Below are positions 1 to 8,512 of a stretch of 64,000 nt of DNA, piece by piece (position 1 is the stretch's first letter; each line of letters opens with the position of its first letter). The translations under genes and the position numbers were made by a program. The stretch spans positions 1-64,000 of the forward strand of contig NZ_QNRY01000004.1 in assembly GCF_003315515.1 (NCBI RefSeq), given 5' to 3'. Below the pieces are notes generated by a model. That model had not been told where the DNA came from, did no database searches, and saw only the letters and a list, made by a program, of their open reading frames with translations. The stretch comes from Brenneria salicis ATCC 15712 = DSM 30166. GTDB lineage: Bacteria; Pseudomonadota; Gammaproteobacteria; Enterobacterales; Enterobacteriaceae.

Positions 1-19
1 TGAATGCTATGATCGGCAT

Positions 20-86
20 AACTCAGTCCGGTTGGTGATTTGTTTTGATTTGGCGATTGATCAGATCGCTCAAACCGGATTGAGTT
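20..86. repeat. imperfect inverted repeat at left edge
   Basis: A 14-bp arm at 20-33 (aactcagtccggtt) is matched in inverse at 73-86 with one mismatch. Between the arms, around 54-70, lies a second near-palindrome centred on tgatca. The element lies just upstream of the open frame of the broken C58 protease gene. It could be a small mobile-element end or a long hairpin. No transposase or target duplication is visible in the window, so its nature stays open. Confidence 0.45.
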
Positions 87-108
87 CCCTTCAGTGATCT
101 ACTATTAG

Positions 109-684
109 GCGCAGTTATTTAGAAACGCTACGTTCGACCAAACGAGCGAATTATCGAGAGTAGGCGATTTACGAAGTGGCTGCGTCGTATTCAGTGCCGC
201 CTGGCTTGATAGGATAAAAAATTATAATGGCGAAGCCGATTCTCGAATGAACTATCTTCGTCGCGTTGAGGTTTTGCAAAATGTAGATACTTTACAGAGA
301 AGTTATCGAGACAGAGAGGTGAACAATAGAGGTAGTTCATTTGAAAATTTGTTTCAACCGACATTTCAGCGGTTCGATCTGAATCTGACCAATCGCGGTT
401 TCATGCACGTCATCGGCAACGAAGACGGGGCAATGAGAAACCTGGCTAATTATCTCAGCGAACCGGGAGAATCCCACGTTTTGGTTCTCATCAGAACGAA
501 TGGCGACCATCATGCCATCGCCACTCATCAGGAAGCAGGAAAACTCCATATATTCGATCCCAATGAAGGTGAATCCACCGTCAATTCGAGAGAATCGACG
601 GTTAAAAACACGCTAAGAGATATCATTCAGAACTATACGTACCGAGTCCCCGTGCCTGAAGTTCATCTGCTTAGAGCAACTTGA
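109..684 (+). pseudogene. YopT/AvrPphB-like C58 cysteine protease remnant
   Basis: The frame opens after a stop at 106-108 and runs to 684. It carries all three parts of a clan CA, family C58 active site: a Cys in the context RSGCVVFSAAW (codon at 181), the His in HHAIATHQ about 110 residues later, and the Asp in IFDPNEGE 15 residues after that. This order and spacing match YopT-type type III effectors, which cleave host proteins at membranes. No ATG, GTG or TTG exists in frame before 247, and a start at 247 would exclude the Cys. The N-terminal region used for secretion and targeting is also absent. I therefore read it as a 5'-truncated or frameshifted gene, although the catalytic core is undamaged. 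No hrp-type promoter is recognisable upstream. Confidence 0.65.
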
Positions 685-690
685 CTCGCT

Positions 691-717
691 GCCACAGACA
701 TCCCATCACTCTGTGGC
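691..717. other. hairpin between two pseudogenes
   Basis: An 8-bp perfect inverted repeat (gccacaga at 691-698, tctgtggc at 710-717) with an 11-nt loop separates the C58 remnant from the convergent ynfM remnant. There is no T-run on either side, so it is at best a weak terminator. Confidence 0.3.
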
Positions 718-726
718 TGGCGCTGT

Positions 727-1293
727 TCAAAGTTGTTTCAAGCGAAAACTAATCAGCAGGGAGAGCAACAACAAAATACTCAAAAAGACGGTAATCCCAG
801 ACCAGCCGAATGCATGCCAGAACACGCCGCCTAATGTACCGGCGAGGCTGGAGCCGAAATAATAGGAAAACAAATACATGGAAGACGCCTGGCCTTTTGC
901 CCGCCGCGCACGCTGACCAACCCAGCCGCTGCTAACCGAGTGAGCGGCAAAGAAGCCGCCGGCAAACAGCATCATGCCGGCAACAATAAAAAAAAGGCTA
1001 TTCAGCGCGATAAGCCCCAAACCGAGCAGCATCAAAAGCACGGAAATGCTCAATACCGGGCCACGTCCGAAGCGATAAGTCAATGTGCCTGCTTTCGGTG
1101 AACTGTAGCTGCCGGTCAGGTAAACGATGGACAATAACCCTACCACGGCCTGACTCAGCAAATACGGCGCCGCCAGTAATCGATAGCCGATATAGTTGAA
1201 CAGCGTCACGAACGATCCCATCAACAGGAAACCTTGTAAAAACAGCAACGGAAGTCCCGCCAAGCACGCCTCGGACAACACCATCAGTATCAT
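727..1293 (-). pseudogene. ynfM: MFS transporter YnfM, C-terminal half only
   Basis: The protein aligns with the last third to half of E. coli YnfM, an inner-membrane MFS exporter of about 417 residues. It shares the conserved run GLPLLF..GFLLMGSFVTL and later FFAAHSVSSGWVG and SYYFGSSLAGTLGGVFW. Homology begins about 12 residues after the first ATG. The preceding six or so membrane segments are missing and are replaced by the opposite-strand LysR remnant. About five transmembrane segments remain, which cannot form a working transporter. The neighbour is the matching C-terminal piece of ynfL, so one deletion appears to have removed both 5' halves and their shared promoter. Confidence 0.8.
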
Positions 1294-1621
1294 GCAACTG
1301 GCGCAGGAACCCTTTGTCTTTTTCTCGCGCGCGGTGGGAACGGCGCTTTACGACGAAACGCTGACCATACTCAAGCGATACGGCATCAGCCCGTACATTA
1401 CGCAGGAAGTGGGCGAGGCGATGACGATTATCGGGCTGGTTTCGTCGGGTCTTGGCGTTTCCATATTGCCCGCCTCTTTTACCCGTATCAGCGTGGATGG
1501 CGTGAAGTATTTGTCGCTGGCCGAAAGCGATGCCACGACCGAAGTGTGGTTGGTTACGGCCCGAAACCTGCCGCTGAGTGCGGCGGCACAGACGCTGATT
1601 GCGCTGATTTTGGGCCGATAA
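1292..1621 (+). pseudogene. ynfL: LysR regulator YnfL, C-terminal effector-domain fragment
   Basis: About 109 residues of the second half of a LysR-type substrate-binding domain are present, with PFVFFSRAVGTALYD, GEAMTIIGLVSSGLGVSILP and a final LIALILGR. The N-terminal winged helix-turn-helix and first half of the effector domain are absent. Upstream sequence in this frame is the antisense of ynfM. In E. coli ynfL and ynfM are divergent neighbours. Here both survive only as C-terminal pieces meeting near position 1285. No DNA-binding function is possible. The assignment to YnfL rests partly on the neighbouring ynfM and mlc. Confidence 0.75.
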
Positions 1622-1816
1622 TCCATGCAATATGTGCGGTAAATCACATAACGAATCAAATATTTGACGGCTTTAGTTAAAAGCTCCACCATACCCGCAG
1701 TTTTTTATTTTGCAGCGTGAAAAATAAAGCGCATATCGTCGCAGGCTTTAACCGTCAGGATATTAGGAAACAGATCCCCAGCCGCCGTATCGCAATGAAA
1801 AGTAGGAGCCAGGTTT

Positions 1817-3034
1817 GTGATTGCCGATGGTCAACCAGGTCATATCGATCAAATTAAACAAATGAATGCCGGCGCGGTTTACCGACTGATCGACAAGTAT
1901 GGCCCGATATCACGTATCGAACTGTCAAAACGCGCTCAACTGGCGCCCGCCAGTATCACCAAAATTGTGCGCGAACTGCTGGAAGCCCATCTGGTTCAGG
2001 AAACGGAATATCAGGATATCGGCAGCAGAGGGCGTCCGGCAATCGGGGTGATCCTTGATACTCAGGCCTGGCACTTCCTTTCCGTTCGCATCAGCCACCA
2101 TTCGATGATTCTGGCGCTGCGCGATTTGAGCAGCAAACTGGTGGTCGAAGACAATGTTCCGCTTCCTGCCGAACACGCCCAGCCTTTGCTGGATCGTATT
2201 TTGAATGAAATTGATAATTTTTTCATTCGCCACCAAAAAAAGCTGGAACGTTTGACGGCTATCGCCATCACTGCGCCGGGCATTATTGATGCCACTACCG
2301 GTATTATCCATCGCATGCCGTTTTATCATGTTAAAGAGATGGCTATTGGCCCGGCGTTGGAAAAACGAACCGGGCTGCCGATCTATCTGCAACATGACAT
2401 CTGCGCCTGGACGATGGCGGAAGCGTTGTACGGCGCATCACGCGACTCGCAGAACGTTATTCAGGTTGTTATCGATCACAATGTGGGCGCCGGCGTCATT
2501 ACCGGCGGCCATATTCTGCATGCAGGCAGCCGTAATCTGGTTGAAATCGGCCATACTCAGGTCGATCCTTATGGTAAACGCTGCTATTGCGGTAATCATG
2601 GTTGCCTCGAAACCGTTGCCGGCACGGAAAGCATGTTGGAACTAGCTCAGCAGCGGATGAGCGCCTCCATGAGCTCCATTTTGCACGGTTCACCGCTCAC
2701 CGTGGATAGTTTGTGCGACGCGGCGCTCAAAGGCGACGCGCTGGCAAAAGATATTATTCAGGATGTCGGTAGCAATATTGGCCGTATTGTCGCCATCATG
2801 GTGAACTTGTTCAACCCGGATAAAATTTTGGTCGGTTCTCCGCTGAATAAGGCGGCCAGCATTTTATATCCGGCGATTTTAGGGTGCATCCGGCAGCAGT
2901 CTTTCCCGCCATACAGCCATAACATTCAGGTTGAAGCGACGCACTTCTATAATCAGGGGACGATGCCCGGCGCGGCATTAGTGAAAGACGCACTGTACAA
3001 CGGTTCGCTGCTGGTGAAGCTGTTGCAAGGCTAA
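1817..3034 (+). CDS. mlc: ROK-family transcriptional repressor Mlc
   Basis: Mlc represses sugar uptake genes (ptsG, ptsHI, manXYZ, mal genes in E. coli) and is inactivated by binding dephosphorylated PtsG at the membrane. The 405-residue product matches E. coli Mlc almost end to end. It has an N-terminal winged helix (YRLIDKYGPISRIELSK, then APASITKIVRELL), a ROK sugar-kinase fold, and the zinc-binding cluster GHTQVDPYGKRCYCGNHGC at about residues 245-265. The GTG start at 1817 is chosen because it gives the family N-terminus (GHIDQIKQMNAGAV) and has an AGGAG ribosome site at 1803-1808. As in E. coli, ynfK follows. The upstream neighbours ynfL and ynfM are broken. Confidence 0.96.
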   Translation: MIADGQPGHIDQIKQMNAGAVYRLIDKYGPISRIELSKRAQLAPASITKIVRELLEAHLVQETEYQDIGSRGRPAIGVILDTQAWHFLSVRISHHSMILALRDLSSKLVVEDNVPLPAEHAQPLLDRILNEIDNFFIRHQKKLERLTAIAITAPGIIDATTGIIHRMPFYHVKEMAIGPALEKRTGLPIYLQHDICAWTMAEALYGASRDSQNVIQVVIDHNVGAGVITGGHILHAGSRNLVEIGHTQVDPYGKRCYCGNHGCLETVAGTESMLELAQQRMSASMSSILHGSPLTVDSLCDAALKGDALAKDIIQDVGSNIGRIVAIMVNLFNPDKILVGSPLNKAASILYPAILGCIRQQSFPPYSHNIQVEATHFYNQGTMPGAALVKDALYNGSLLVKLLQG

Positions 3035-3217
3035 AATGTATTTTCTGTCGCACTGTTTAAAACTTCCGTTTTTTTCTTCTCTATCTTCTGGACGAAAGTC
3101 CTGAGAAGCAAAACATTGAGCTAACGCAAGCCGCCTGAACAGTGCATCGCATAGACTTTCACTATTGGAAAGCATTTTGTTGTGCTTGTTATTTTTCAGG
3201 TGGCCCGGAGTTAGCTC

Positions 3218-3883
3218 ATGTTGAAACATATATTTGTCACAGGTACTGATACCGCCGTTGGAAAAACGGTGGTTTCCAAAGCGCTATTGCAAAAATTGGC
3301 CATGAGTGGCAAATCCGTGGCAGGCTATAAACCCATTGCAAAAGGGTGCGAGGAAACAGAAGAAGGGCTGAGAAACCGCGATGCGCAACTGTTACAGTCG
3401 GCGTCTACTCTTGAGTTAACTTATGAACAAGTGAATCCCATCGCGTTGCCGGAAGATGAAATCAGCGCCAGTGAATACCCGATTAACTACAGTTCGATGA
3501 CGCAAGGGTTGCAGTATCTGAGTGAACAGGCGGATATGGTGGTGGTGGAAGGCAGCGGCGGGTGGCGGACGCTAATGAATGATTTACGGCCTTATTCCGA
3601 ATGGGTTATTCAGGAACAGCTTCCCGTCGTGTTGGTCGTCGGCATCAAACTGGGTTGTATCAGTCACGCGCTATTAACCGCTCAGGCTATTCTTAATGAC
3701 GGTTTACCGTTGGTAGGTTGGGTCGCCAACCGTATTAATCCCGGCCTGGCAAACTATGCGGAAATTATCACCGTACTGCGTAAAAAGATCCCCGCGCCTC
3801 AGTTGGGCGAGTTACCCTATCTGCCTCGTGCTGAACAGCGTGATTTATCACCTTATATCGACCTCTCCGCCATCATGAATTAA
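3218..3883 (+). CDS. bioD2: dethiobiotin synthase paralogue YnfK/BioD2
   Basis: This is a P-loop ATPase of the BioD family. BioD carboxylates 7,8-diaminopelargonate and closes the ureido ring to give dethiobiotin in biotin synthesis. The Walker A motif is near the start (FVTGTDTAVGKT, residues 6-17), followed by YKPIAKG (substrate Lys) and VVVEGSGGW (residues about 107-115). Length, 221 residues, is typical. Position directly after mlc identifies it as the ynfK copy rather than the one in the bio operon. The E. coli paralogue is less active or conditionally used, and a bio operon is not visible here. A 183-bp gap precedes it, so it probably has its own promoter. Confidence 0.9.
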   Translation: MLKHIFVTGTDTAVGKTVVSKALLQKLAMSGKSVAGYKPIAKGCEETEEGLRNRDAQLLQSASTLELTYEQVNPIALPEDEISASEYPINYSSMTQGLQYLSEQADMVVVEGSGGWRTLMNDLRPYSEWVIQEQLPVVLVVGIKLGCISHALLTAQAILNDGLPLVGWVANRINPGLANYAEIITVLRKKIPAPQLGELPYLPRAEQRDLSPYIDLSAIMN

Positions 3884-3892
3884 GCCGCTATG

Positions 3893-3924
3893 CGCATCGT
3901 GCGATTATTTACACGATGCGAGGT
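3893..3924 (+). terminator. terminator after bioD2
   Basis: A perfect 9-bp stem (cgcatcgtg at 3893-3901, cacgatgcg at 3912-3920) with a 10-nt AT-rich loop begins 9 nt after the bioD2 stop codon. A short T-run follows within a few bases. Confidence 0.6.
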
Positions 3925-4023
3925 CATTTTATGTGTCGGCAATCCGCCAGATTTTCTTTTCTCTCACGCCGCTCAACACCTGATATACTCACAAACTGAC
4001 TCTTTCCCCTCATAGAAAATGTA

Positions 4024-5493
4024 ATGAAAACAGCGAATAACTCCGAGCATCCCCCGGTTGCGCATCGCCACTGGGTATTAATTGCCTGCATGTTGGCGAT
4101 GTTCACGGCGGCCATTGAAGTCACTATTGTCGCAACCGCATTGCCGACGATTATTGCGGATCTTGGGGGGTTCTCGCTGCTGGGATGGGTTTTCGCGGGA
4201 TATTTGCTGACACAGGCCATCAGCATCCCCATTTATGGTCGGCTGGCCGATCTTTTTGGCCGAAAACGTATTTTTTTCATTGGCACTATCACGTTTTTAC
4301 TGGGCTCGGTGCTATGTGGTTTTTCCACCCATATGGGATGGTTGATCCTGTTTCGCACCATTCAGGGATTAGGGGCAGGCGCGATCACGCCTATCGCGTT
4401 TACTATCGTCGCGGATGTGTACAGCAGTTCGGAGCGTCCGAAAATCCAGGGTTATCTTTCCAGCGTCTGGGGAATTTCCGCTATCATCGGGCCGCTGTTG
4501 GGCGCTTTTATCGTTCAGCATTTCAACTGGGCGCTGGTTTTCTGGGTTAATGTTCCCATCGGCTTACTCTCTATTTTTCTACTGGCGCGTTATCTGCCGT
4601 CCGTTGATCACAAACGCCCTCACCAGTTGGATTGGGCAGGCGCCTTTTACCTTGCCGTGACCGTCGCCAGTTTATTAATGGCGTTGCTTCAAGCCGAGGC
4701 GCTGGGATTCTGGGTTATTCCACTCCTGATCATCGCATTCGTGGGTGGCATTTTGCTGTTCAGACAGGAGTCAAGCACACCGGAGCCACTTTTTCCGTTG
4801 GCGCTATGGCGTAATAAAGTCATCATTGCGGGTAATCTTGGTGGGTTAACCATCGGCGCGGCAATGATGGGCGTCAGCGCCTTTTTGCCAACGTTTATAC
4901 AAGGCGTGATGGGCAAAACCCCGCTGGAAGCAGGTAGTATCCTGGCATCGATGTCTATTGGCTGGCCGCTGGCCAGTACGCTGAGCGGACGCCTGATGTT
5001 GCGCACCTCTTACCGCTTTACCGCGATCATCGGCGGCATACTGATTATCGCAGGCAGCCTGGTGCTGCTGACGCTTGATCAAGCCAGTAATCTGAACGGG
5101 GCGCGTGTCGCCGCATTTTTTATCGGCGCCGGAATGGGGTTGAGCAACACCACGTTTTTAGTGTCAGTACAAAACGCCGTGAATTACTCTATTCGCGGTA
5201 TCGCGACAGCATCAACCATGTTTACCCGCATGTTGGGTTCCGCGCTGGGAACCGCAATCCTCGGCGCAACGCTCAACATTAATTTGCACTGGCGTTTGCC
5301 GGAACTGGACGATCCGCTACAGACATTGATGGGTGGTAGAAATATGATGAGCACCGAACTGATTAATGCCATCTCTTTGCAGGTAGCGACGTCTATTCAT
5401 TGGGTGTTTATCGTTTCCGCGCTGATAGCGGTTCTGACGTTATTTTCAGCCTGCATGATCCCGGCGCGCCAAAAACCGGAAGCGGCCAGATAA
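4024..5493 (+). CDS. DHA2-family MFS multidrug exporter
   Basis: The 489-residue product has the size and about 14 hydrophobic segments of the DHA2 (EmrB/QacA) drug:H+ antiporters. Motif A (GRLADLFGRKR, about residues 72-82) follows TM2. The D1-type motif ATALPTIIADLGG lies in and after TM1. The antiporter motif C region (SSVWGISAIIGPLLGAFI) is in TM5. It probably expels toxic organic compounds across the inner membrane using the proton gradient. The substrate cannot be told from sequence. It stands alone, without a membrane-fusion partner or a regulator beside it. The ribosome site is weak (agaaaatgta). Confidence 0.88.
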   Translation: MKTANNSEHPPVAHRHWVLIACMLAMFTAAIEVTIVATALPTIIADLGGFSLLGWVFAGYLLTQAISIPIYGRLADLFGRKRIFFIGTITFLLGSVLCGFSTHMGWLILFRTIQGLGAGAITPIAFTIVADVYSSSERPKIQGYLSSVWGISAIIGPLLGAFIVQHFNWALVFWVNVPIGLLSIFLLARYLPSVDHKRPHQLDWAGAFYLAVTVASLLMALLQAEALGFWVIPLLIIAFVGGILLFRQESSTPEPLFPLALWRNKVIIAGNLGGLTIGAAMMGVSAFLPTFIQGVMGKTPLEAGSILASMSIGWPLASTLSGRLMLRTSYRFTAIIGGILIIAGSLVLLTLDQASNLNGARVAAFFIGAGMGLSNTTFLVSVQNAVNYSIRGIATASTMFTRMLGSALGTAILGATLNINLHWRLPELDDPLQTLMGGRNMMSTELINAISLQVATSIHWVFIVSALIAVLTLFSACMIPARQKPEAAR

Positions 5494-5539
5494 AAGCATT
5501 CCTCCCCCAGAACCAGAGGGAAGGCCGCCGACAGAGCGG

Positions 5540-5842
5540 TTACTGCGCCGGTGGTGCAGGTTCACTTTCCGACGGCGCCATCGAACTGTCCGTCCCCATG
5601 TCACCGTCGGCGTGGCGAGTATAAACAATCTTTTGTGAATCATTCTCACAATGGCCGACTACCTGACCACCGACCTGACTTGCTTGATCATTAGGTACGA
5701 TTTCCAGTGAAAAACCGGATTCAGGCACCCCGTTATTGATGATTTTCTGTGAGATGTCAGCTTTGACACTTTCACAAGACGCTTGTGCCGCCAGAGGAGC
5801 AATGACACATAAAGCCGCGCTAAAAATGATGATTTTTTTCAT
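5540..5842 (-). CDS. small exported DUF1161-type protein
   Basis: This 100-residue protein has a clear signal peptide (MKKIIIFSAALCVIAPLAAQA, then S-C). The mature core contains SLEIVPNDQ, VVGHCEND and KIVYTR, the pattern of the DUF1161 family of short periplasmic proteins. Two cysteines could form one disulfide. The tail is rich in Ser, Glu, Pro and Ala, ending in SEPAPPAQ, and is longer than I expect for the family. No biochemical role is known. It is read in the same direction as ynfB upstream, with a 95-bp gap. Confidence 0.75.
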   Translation of the reverse strand: MKKIIIFSAALCVIAPLAAQASCESVKADISQKIINNGVPESGFSLEIVPNDQASQVGGQVVGHCENDSQKIVYTRHADGDMGTDSSMAPSESEPAPPAQ

Positions 5843-5937
5843 ATTGTCACCCTTTTATTTGGATTAAATCATGTCATCCCTCTGATGTTTCAACTTATCA
5901 GACGGATGACGATGATTATAAAAGCGTAGACTAAAAA

Positions 5938-6288
5938 TTAAGGAGTGACCGGACGACCGGTACGACGATCGAGACAACGCTCAGTATTGGCTTCCCAATA
6001 AGCATTCACGTTATAGCTGGCATCACACTTTTCACGCCCATCGATCGCTTTTTCAATTTTATCGAATTCTTTTTCAGTACGGAAATTGACTTTATTACGC
6101 AGAGAGCGGGTGGAATCCCACTGTTCGCTGCTTTGACGAGCGGCCTCTTTGGATAAGGTGCTGTCGCCAGATTCAATCACAACATGGCGGGTATCTGCCA
6201 GTGCGACGGGTTGCCAGGCCGCAGCCATCACGACCAGGGAGAGCGGGAGCAACGCCCGAATCAGAGAAGCAAAGGAATGTTGGTTCAT
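5938..6288 (-). CDS. ynfB: DUF1283 exported protein YnfB
   Basis: The 116-residue protein matches E. coli YnfB through its length. It has a signal peptide cleaved after PVALA, then [26 protein letters not shown] and a C-terminal block [18 protein letters not shown]. Two conserved cysteines (in REKCDAS and ERCLD) probably pair in the periplasm. No function is known for the family. It lies in the same orientation as the DUF1161 gene and ydfG. Confidence 0.93.
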   Translation of the reverse strand: MNQHSFASLIRALLPLSLVVMAAAWQPVALADTRHVVIESGDSTLSKEAARQSSEQWDSTRSLRNKVNFRTEKEFDKIEKAIDGREKCDASYNVNAYWEANTERCLDRRTGRPVTP

Positions 6289-6404
6289 GTTTCACCTTGA
6301 CAGAACAAATGATTAATACAAACGCCACGACGATCCTATAACGAAAGCTAGCTTACCATTCTTCATCTCAATAGCACTACACCCGAATAGTGACGCAAAA
6401 GGGT

Positions 6405-6426
6405 AAAAAGCGGCCATTGCAGCCGC
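6405..6426 (-). terminator. terminator after ydfG
   Basis: Read leftwards, a short GC stem (gcggc at 6410-6414 paired with gccgc at 6422-6426) is followed by a run of five T. It lies 24 nt beyond the ydfG stop codon. The stem is only 5 bp, so strength is uncertain. Confidence 0.5.
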
Positions 6427-6450
6427 CGTTTTACTTCGGACAGACTGCGA

Positions 6451-7200
6451 TTAGCTCTCGCGATGTACGCTCAGCCCCGCGAAGGATTGGCTGACGGGCA
6501 TCATTTCCAACGTATTGACATTCACATGCGCAGGCAACGTCGCCACCCAGAATACGGCCTCTGTCACATCATCCGGTGTAAGTGGCTGGGTATTGCCATA
6601 GGTCTGACTCACTTTATCTTCATTACCCTTAAAGCGCACGTTGGAAAACTCGGTGCCGCCAACCAGCCCCGGTTCAATATTCGTCACGCGAACCGGCGTT
6701 CCGAACAAGTCGGCCCGCAACCCCAGACTGAACTGACGGACAAAAGCTTTACTCGCGCCATAGACATTTCCACCGGCATACGGCCAGCTTCCAGCCGTTG
6801 AACCGATGTTGATAACATGTCCGCGATTACGTTTGACCATGTCCGGCAACAGCGCACGCGTCATAAAAACCAGCCCTTTGTTATTGGTGTCAATCATGGT
6901 TTCCCAGTCATCCGCCGAGGCTTTGTGAGCAGGCTCCAACCCCAGCGCCAGTCCAGCGTTGTTCACCAGCACATCAACCGCGCGCCAATCAGCGGGCAGG
7001 GCGGCGACAGCGTTTTCGATTGCCTTACGATCACGGACATCCAGCGTTAACGTGTACAGTGCATCGCCCAGTTCCGCTTTTAGTGCATCCGAACGCGCCT
7101 GGCGACGTCCCGTTGCGATAACTTTATGGCCTTCTTTGATAAATTTACGGGTAATTGACTCGCCAAATCCGGCGGTTGCACCGGTAACAAAAATAATCAT
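6451..7200 (-). CDS. ydfG: NADP-dependent 3-hydroxy acid dehydrogenase YdfG
   Basis: This is a short-chain dehydrogenase of 249 residues, nearly identical in layout to E. coli YdfG. YdfG oxidises L-allo-threonine, serine and 3-hydroxy acids with NADP+ and reduces malonic semialdehyde in pyrimidine catabolism. Visible motifs are the Rossmann TGATAGFG at residues 6-13, the NADP-selecting GRRQ, the NNAG motif, the catalytic Ser in INIGSTAGSWPYAGG, and Y-x3-K in YGASKAF. It lies 72 nt downstream of the glucosylglycerate operon on the same strand and may be partly cotranscribed, though it has no evident link to that pathway. Confidence 0.95.
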   Translation of the reverse strand: MIIFVTGATAGFGESITRKFIKEGHKVIATGRRQARSDALKAELGDALYTLTLDVRDRKAIENAVAALPADWRAVDVLVNNAGLALGLEPAHKASADDWETMIDTNNKGLVFMTRALLPDMVKRNRGHVINIGSTAGSWPYAGGNVYGASKAFVRQFSLGLRADLFGTPVRVTNIEPGLVGGTEFSNVRFKGNEDKVSQTYGNTQPLTPDDVTEAVFWVATLPAHVNVNTLEMMPVSQSFAGLSVHRES

Positions 7201-7272
7201 GCTGTTTTCCTCTGATTATGTTCATGATTTGTAAACAAACGACGCAGATGCGAAAGATTCAGGCAAATTGTA

Positions 7273-8490
7273 TCAGTCGTCCTGATTATCGGCTTCCACA
7301 GCGCTGTACAAGCGCTCAAGGATATCGGGAAATGCTGACTGCACCCGGTTCCAGCTTGGCACGAAAGGTTTATCCCCCGGACTTTCGCTGTAAACCTGAC
7401 CGGCATGGGTAATGACATCAGAGAACAGTTCCACGGCAGATTCTTCCGTATGCCGATCGAAGTGCAGGCCGTTCATACGTGCATCATGCTCAAACGCATC
7501 AATCATATCCAGCGCAGTTCGGTAGTAGGTAGCGCGCAGAACCCGGAACGAATCGGTCGTAATATTTACGCCCAATATCGCCAGCTTACGATACAGTGCT
7601 TTGGTGATATCGCTCGCCATACGTTGCAGACCGGAATGAGGATCATCTTCCGACATCGGTTGATGCTTATGATCATAATTATCGGCTATATCCACCTGGC
7701 AAATGCGACTGGTGGCCGTCCCCCGATGTATTTCCGACAACACGCCAATCTCCAGCCCCCAGTCACTAGGAATACGCAGGTTATTCAGAATATGCGTGCG
7801 CATCGCGAACTCGCCCGACAGGGGATAACGATAACTACGCATGTAATCCAGATAATCTGAATTACCATAAACCTGCTGCAACGATTTCAGCAGCGGGAAG
7901 ACCAGCAAACGGCCTACACGTCCGTTGAGTTTGCCATCCGCCACCCGTGCATAATACCCTTTACAGAAATCATAATGAAAATGTGGATTTGCCACCGGGT
8001 AAAGCAAACGCGCCAACATATTTCGATCATACGTGACAATGTCACAATCGTGCAACGCTACGCAGGAGGATCGACGCGAAGCTAGTGTATAGCCGACGCA
8101 AAACCATACGTTGCGGCCTTTACCCGGTTCCACTGGCGCCAGCGATTTATCCGCCAGTTCCTCACTGAGCGCTTTCAGGCGAGGCCCGTCATTCCACAAA
8201 ATACGGTGACGCTGCGGCAGGCGGGAAAAGAACTCGCGGGCATATTTAAATTGCGCCTCGTCAGCGCGATCAAGACCAATCACGATTTCACCGAGATAGG
8301 TTACCTGTGATAACATTTCTACGATATTTCCCAACGCGGGACCTTCAAGCTCCGAATAAAGCGAGGGAAGAATCAGCCCCATGCTGTTCTGCCCGGAAAA
8401 TACCTGTAGCTCGTATTCCAGTTCTTCCACTTTACGCTGGGTCAGATTATGGAAATTGGTAATGATCCCATCCTGATAAAATTCACTCAT
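7273..8490 (-). CDS. gpgS: glucosyl-3-phosphoglycerate synthase-type glycosyltransferase
   Basis: The enzyme would join glucose (from an NDP-glucose donor) to 3-phosphoglycerate, the first step to the osmolyte glucosylglycerate. The 405-residue protein has a GT-A fold with the acidic metal motif in ALHDCDIVTYDRNML (about residues 150-164), plus SGEFAMRTHIL and GLEIGVLSEIHR, as in the GT81 group. I start at 8490 (MSEFYQDG) because GGGAGA lies just upstream. A longer in-frame start at 8550 would overlap the phosphatase. The phosphatase gene lies 22 nt upstream on the same strand, so the two form an operon. Glucosylglycerate is known as a compatible solute in Dickeya. Mannosyl specificity cannot be excluded from sequence alone. 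Confidence 0.8.
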   Translation of the reverse strand: MSEFYQDGIITNFHNLTQRKVEELEYELQVFSGQNSMGLILPSLYSELEGPALGNIVEMLSQVTYLGEIVIGLDRADEAQFKYAREFFSRLPQRHRILWNDGPRLKALSEELADKSLAPVEPGKGRNVWFCVGYTLASRRSSCVALHDCDIVTYDRNMLARLLYPVANPHFHYDFCKGYYARVADGKLNGRVGRLLVFPLLKSLQQVYGNSDYLDYMRSYRYPLSGEFAMRTHILNNLRIPSDWGLEIGVLSEIHRGTATSRICQVDIADNYDHKHQPMSEDDPHSGLQRMASDITKALYRKLAILGVNITTDSFRVLRATYYRTALDMIDAFEHDARMNGLHFDRHTEESAVELFSDVITHAGQVYSESPGDKPFVPSWNRVQSAFPDILERLYSAVEADNQDD

Positions 8491-8512
8491 CGCATTCTCC
8501 CTCAGGTTGCGT

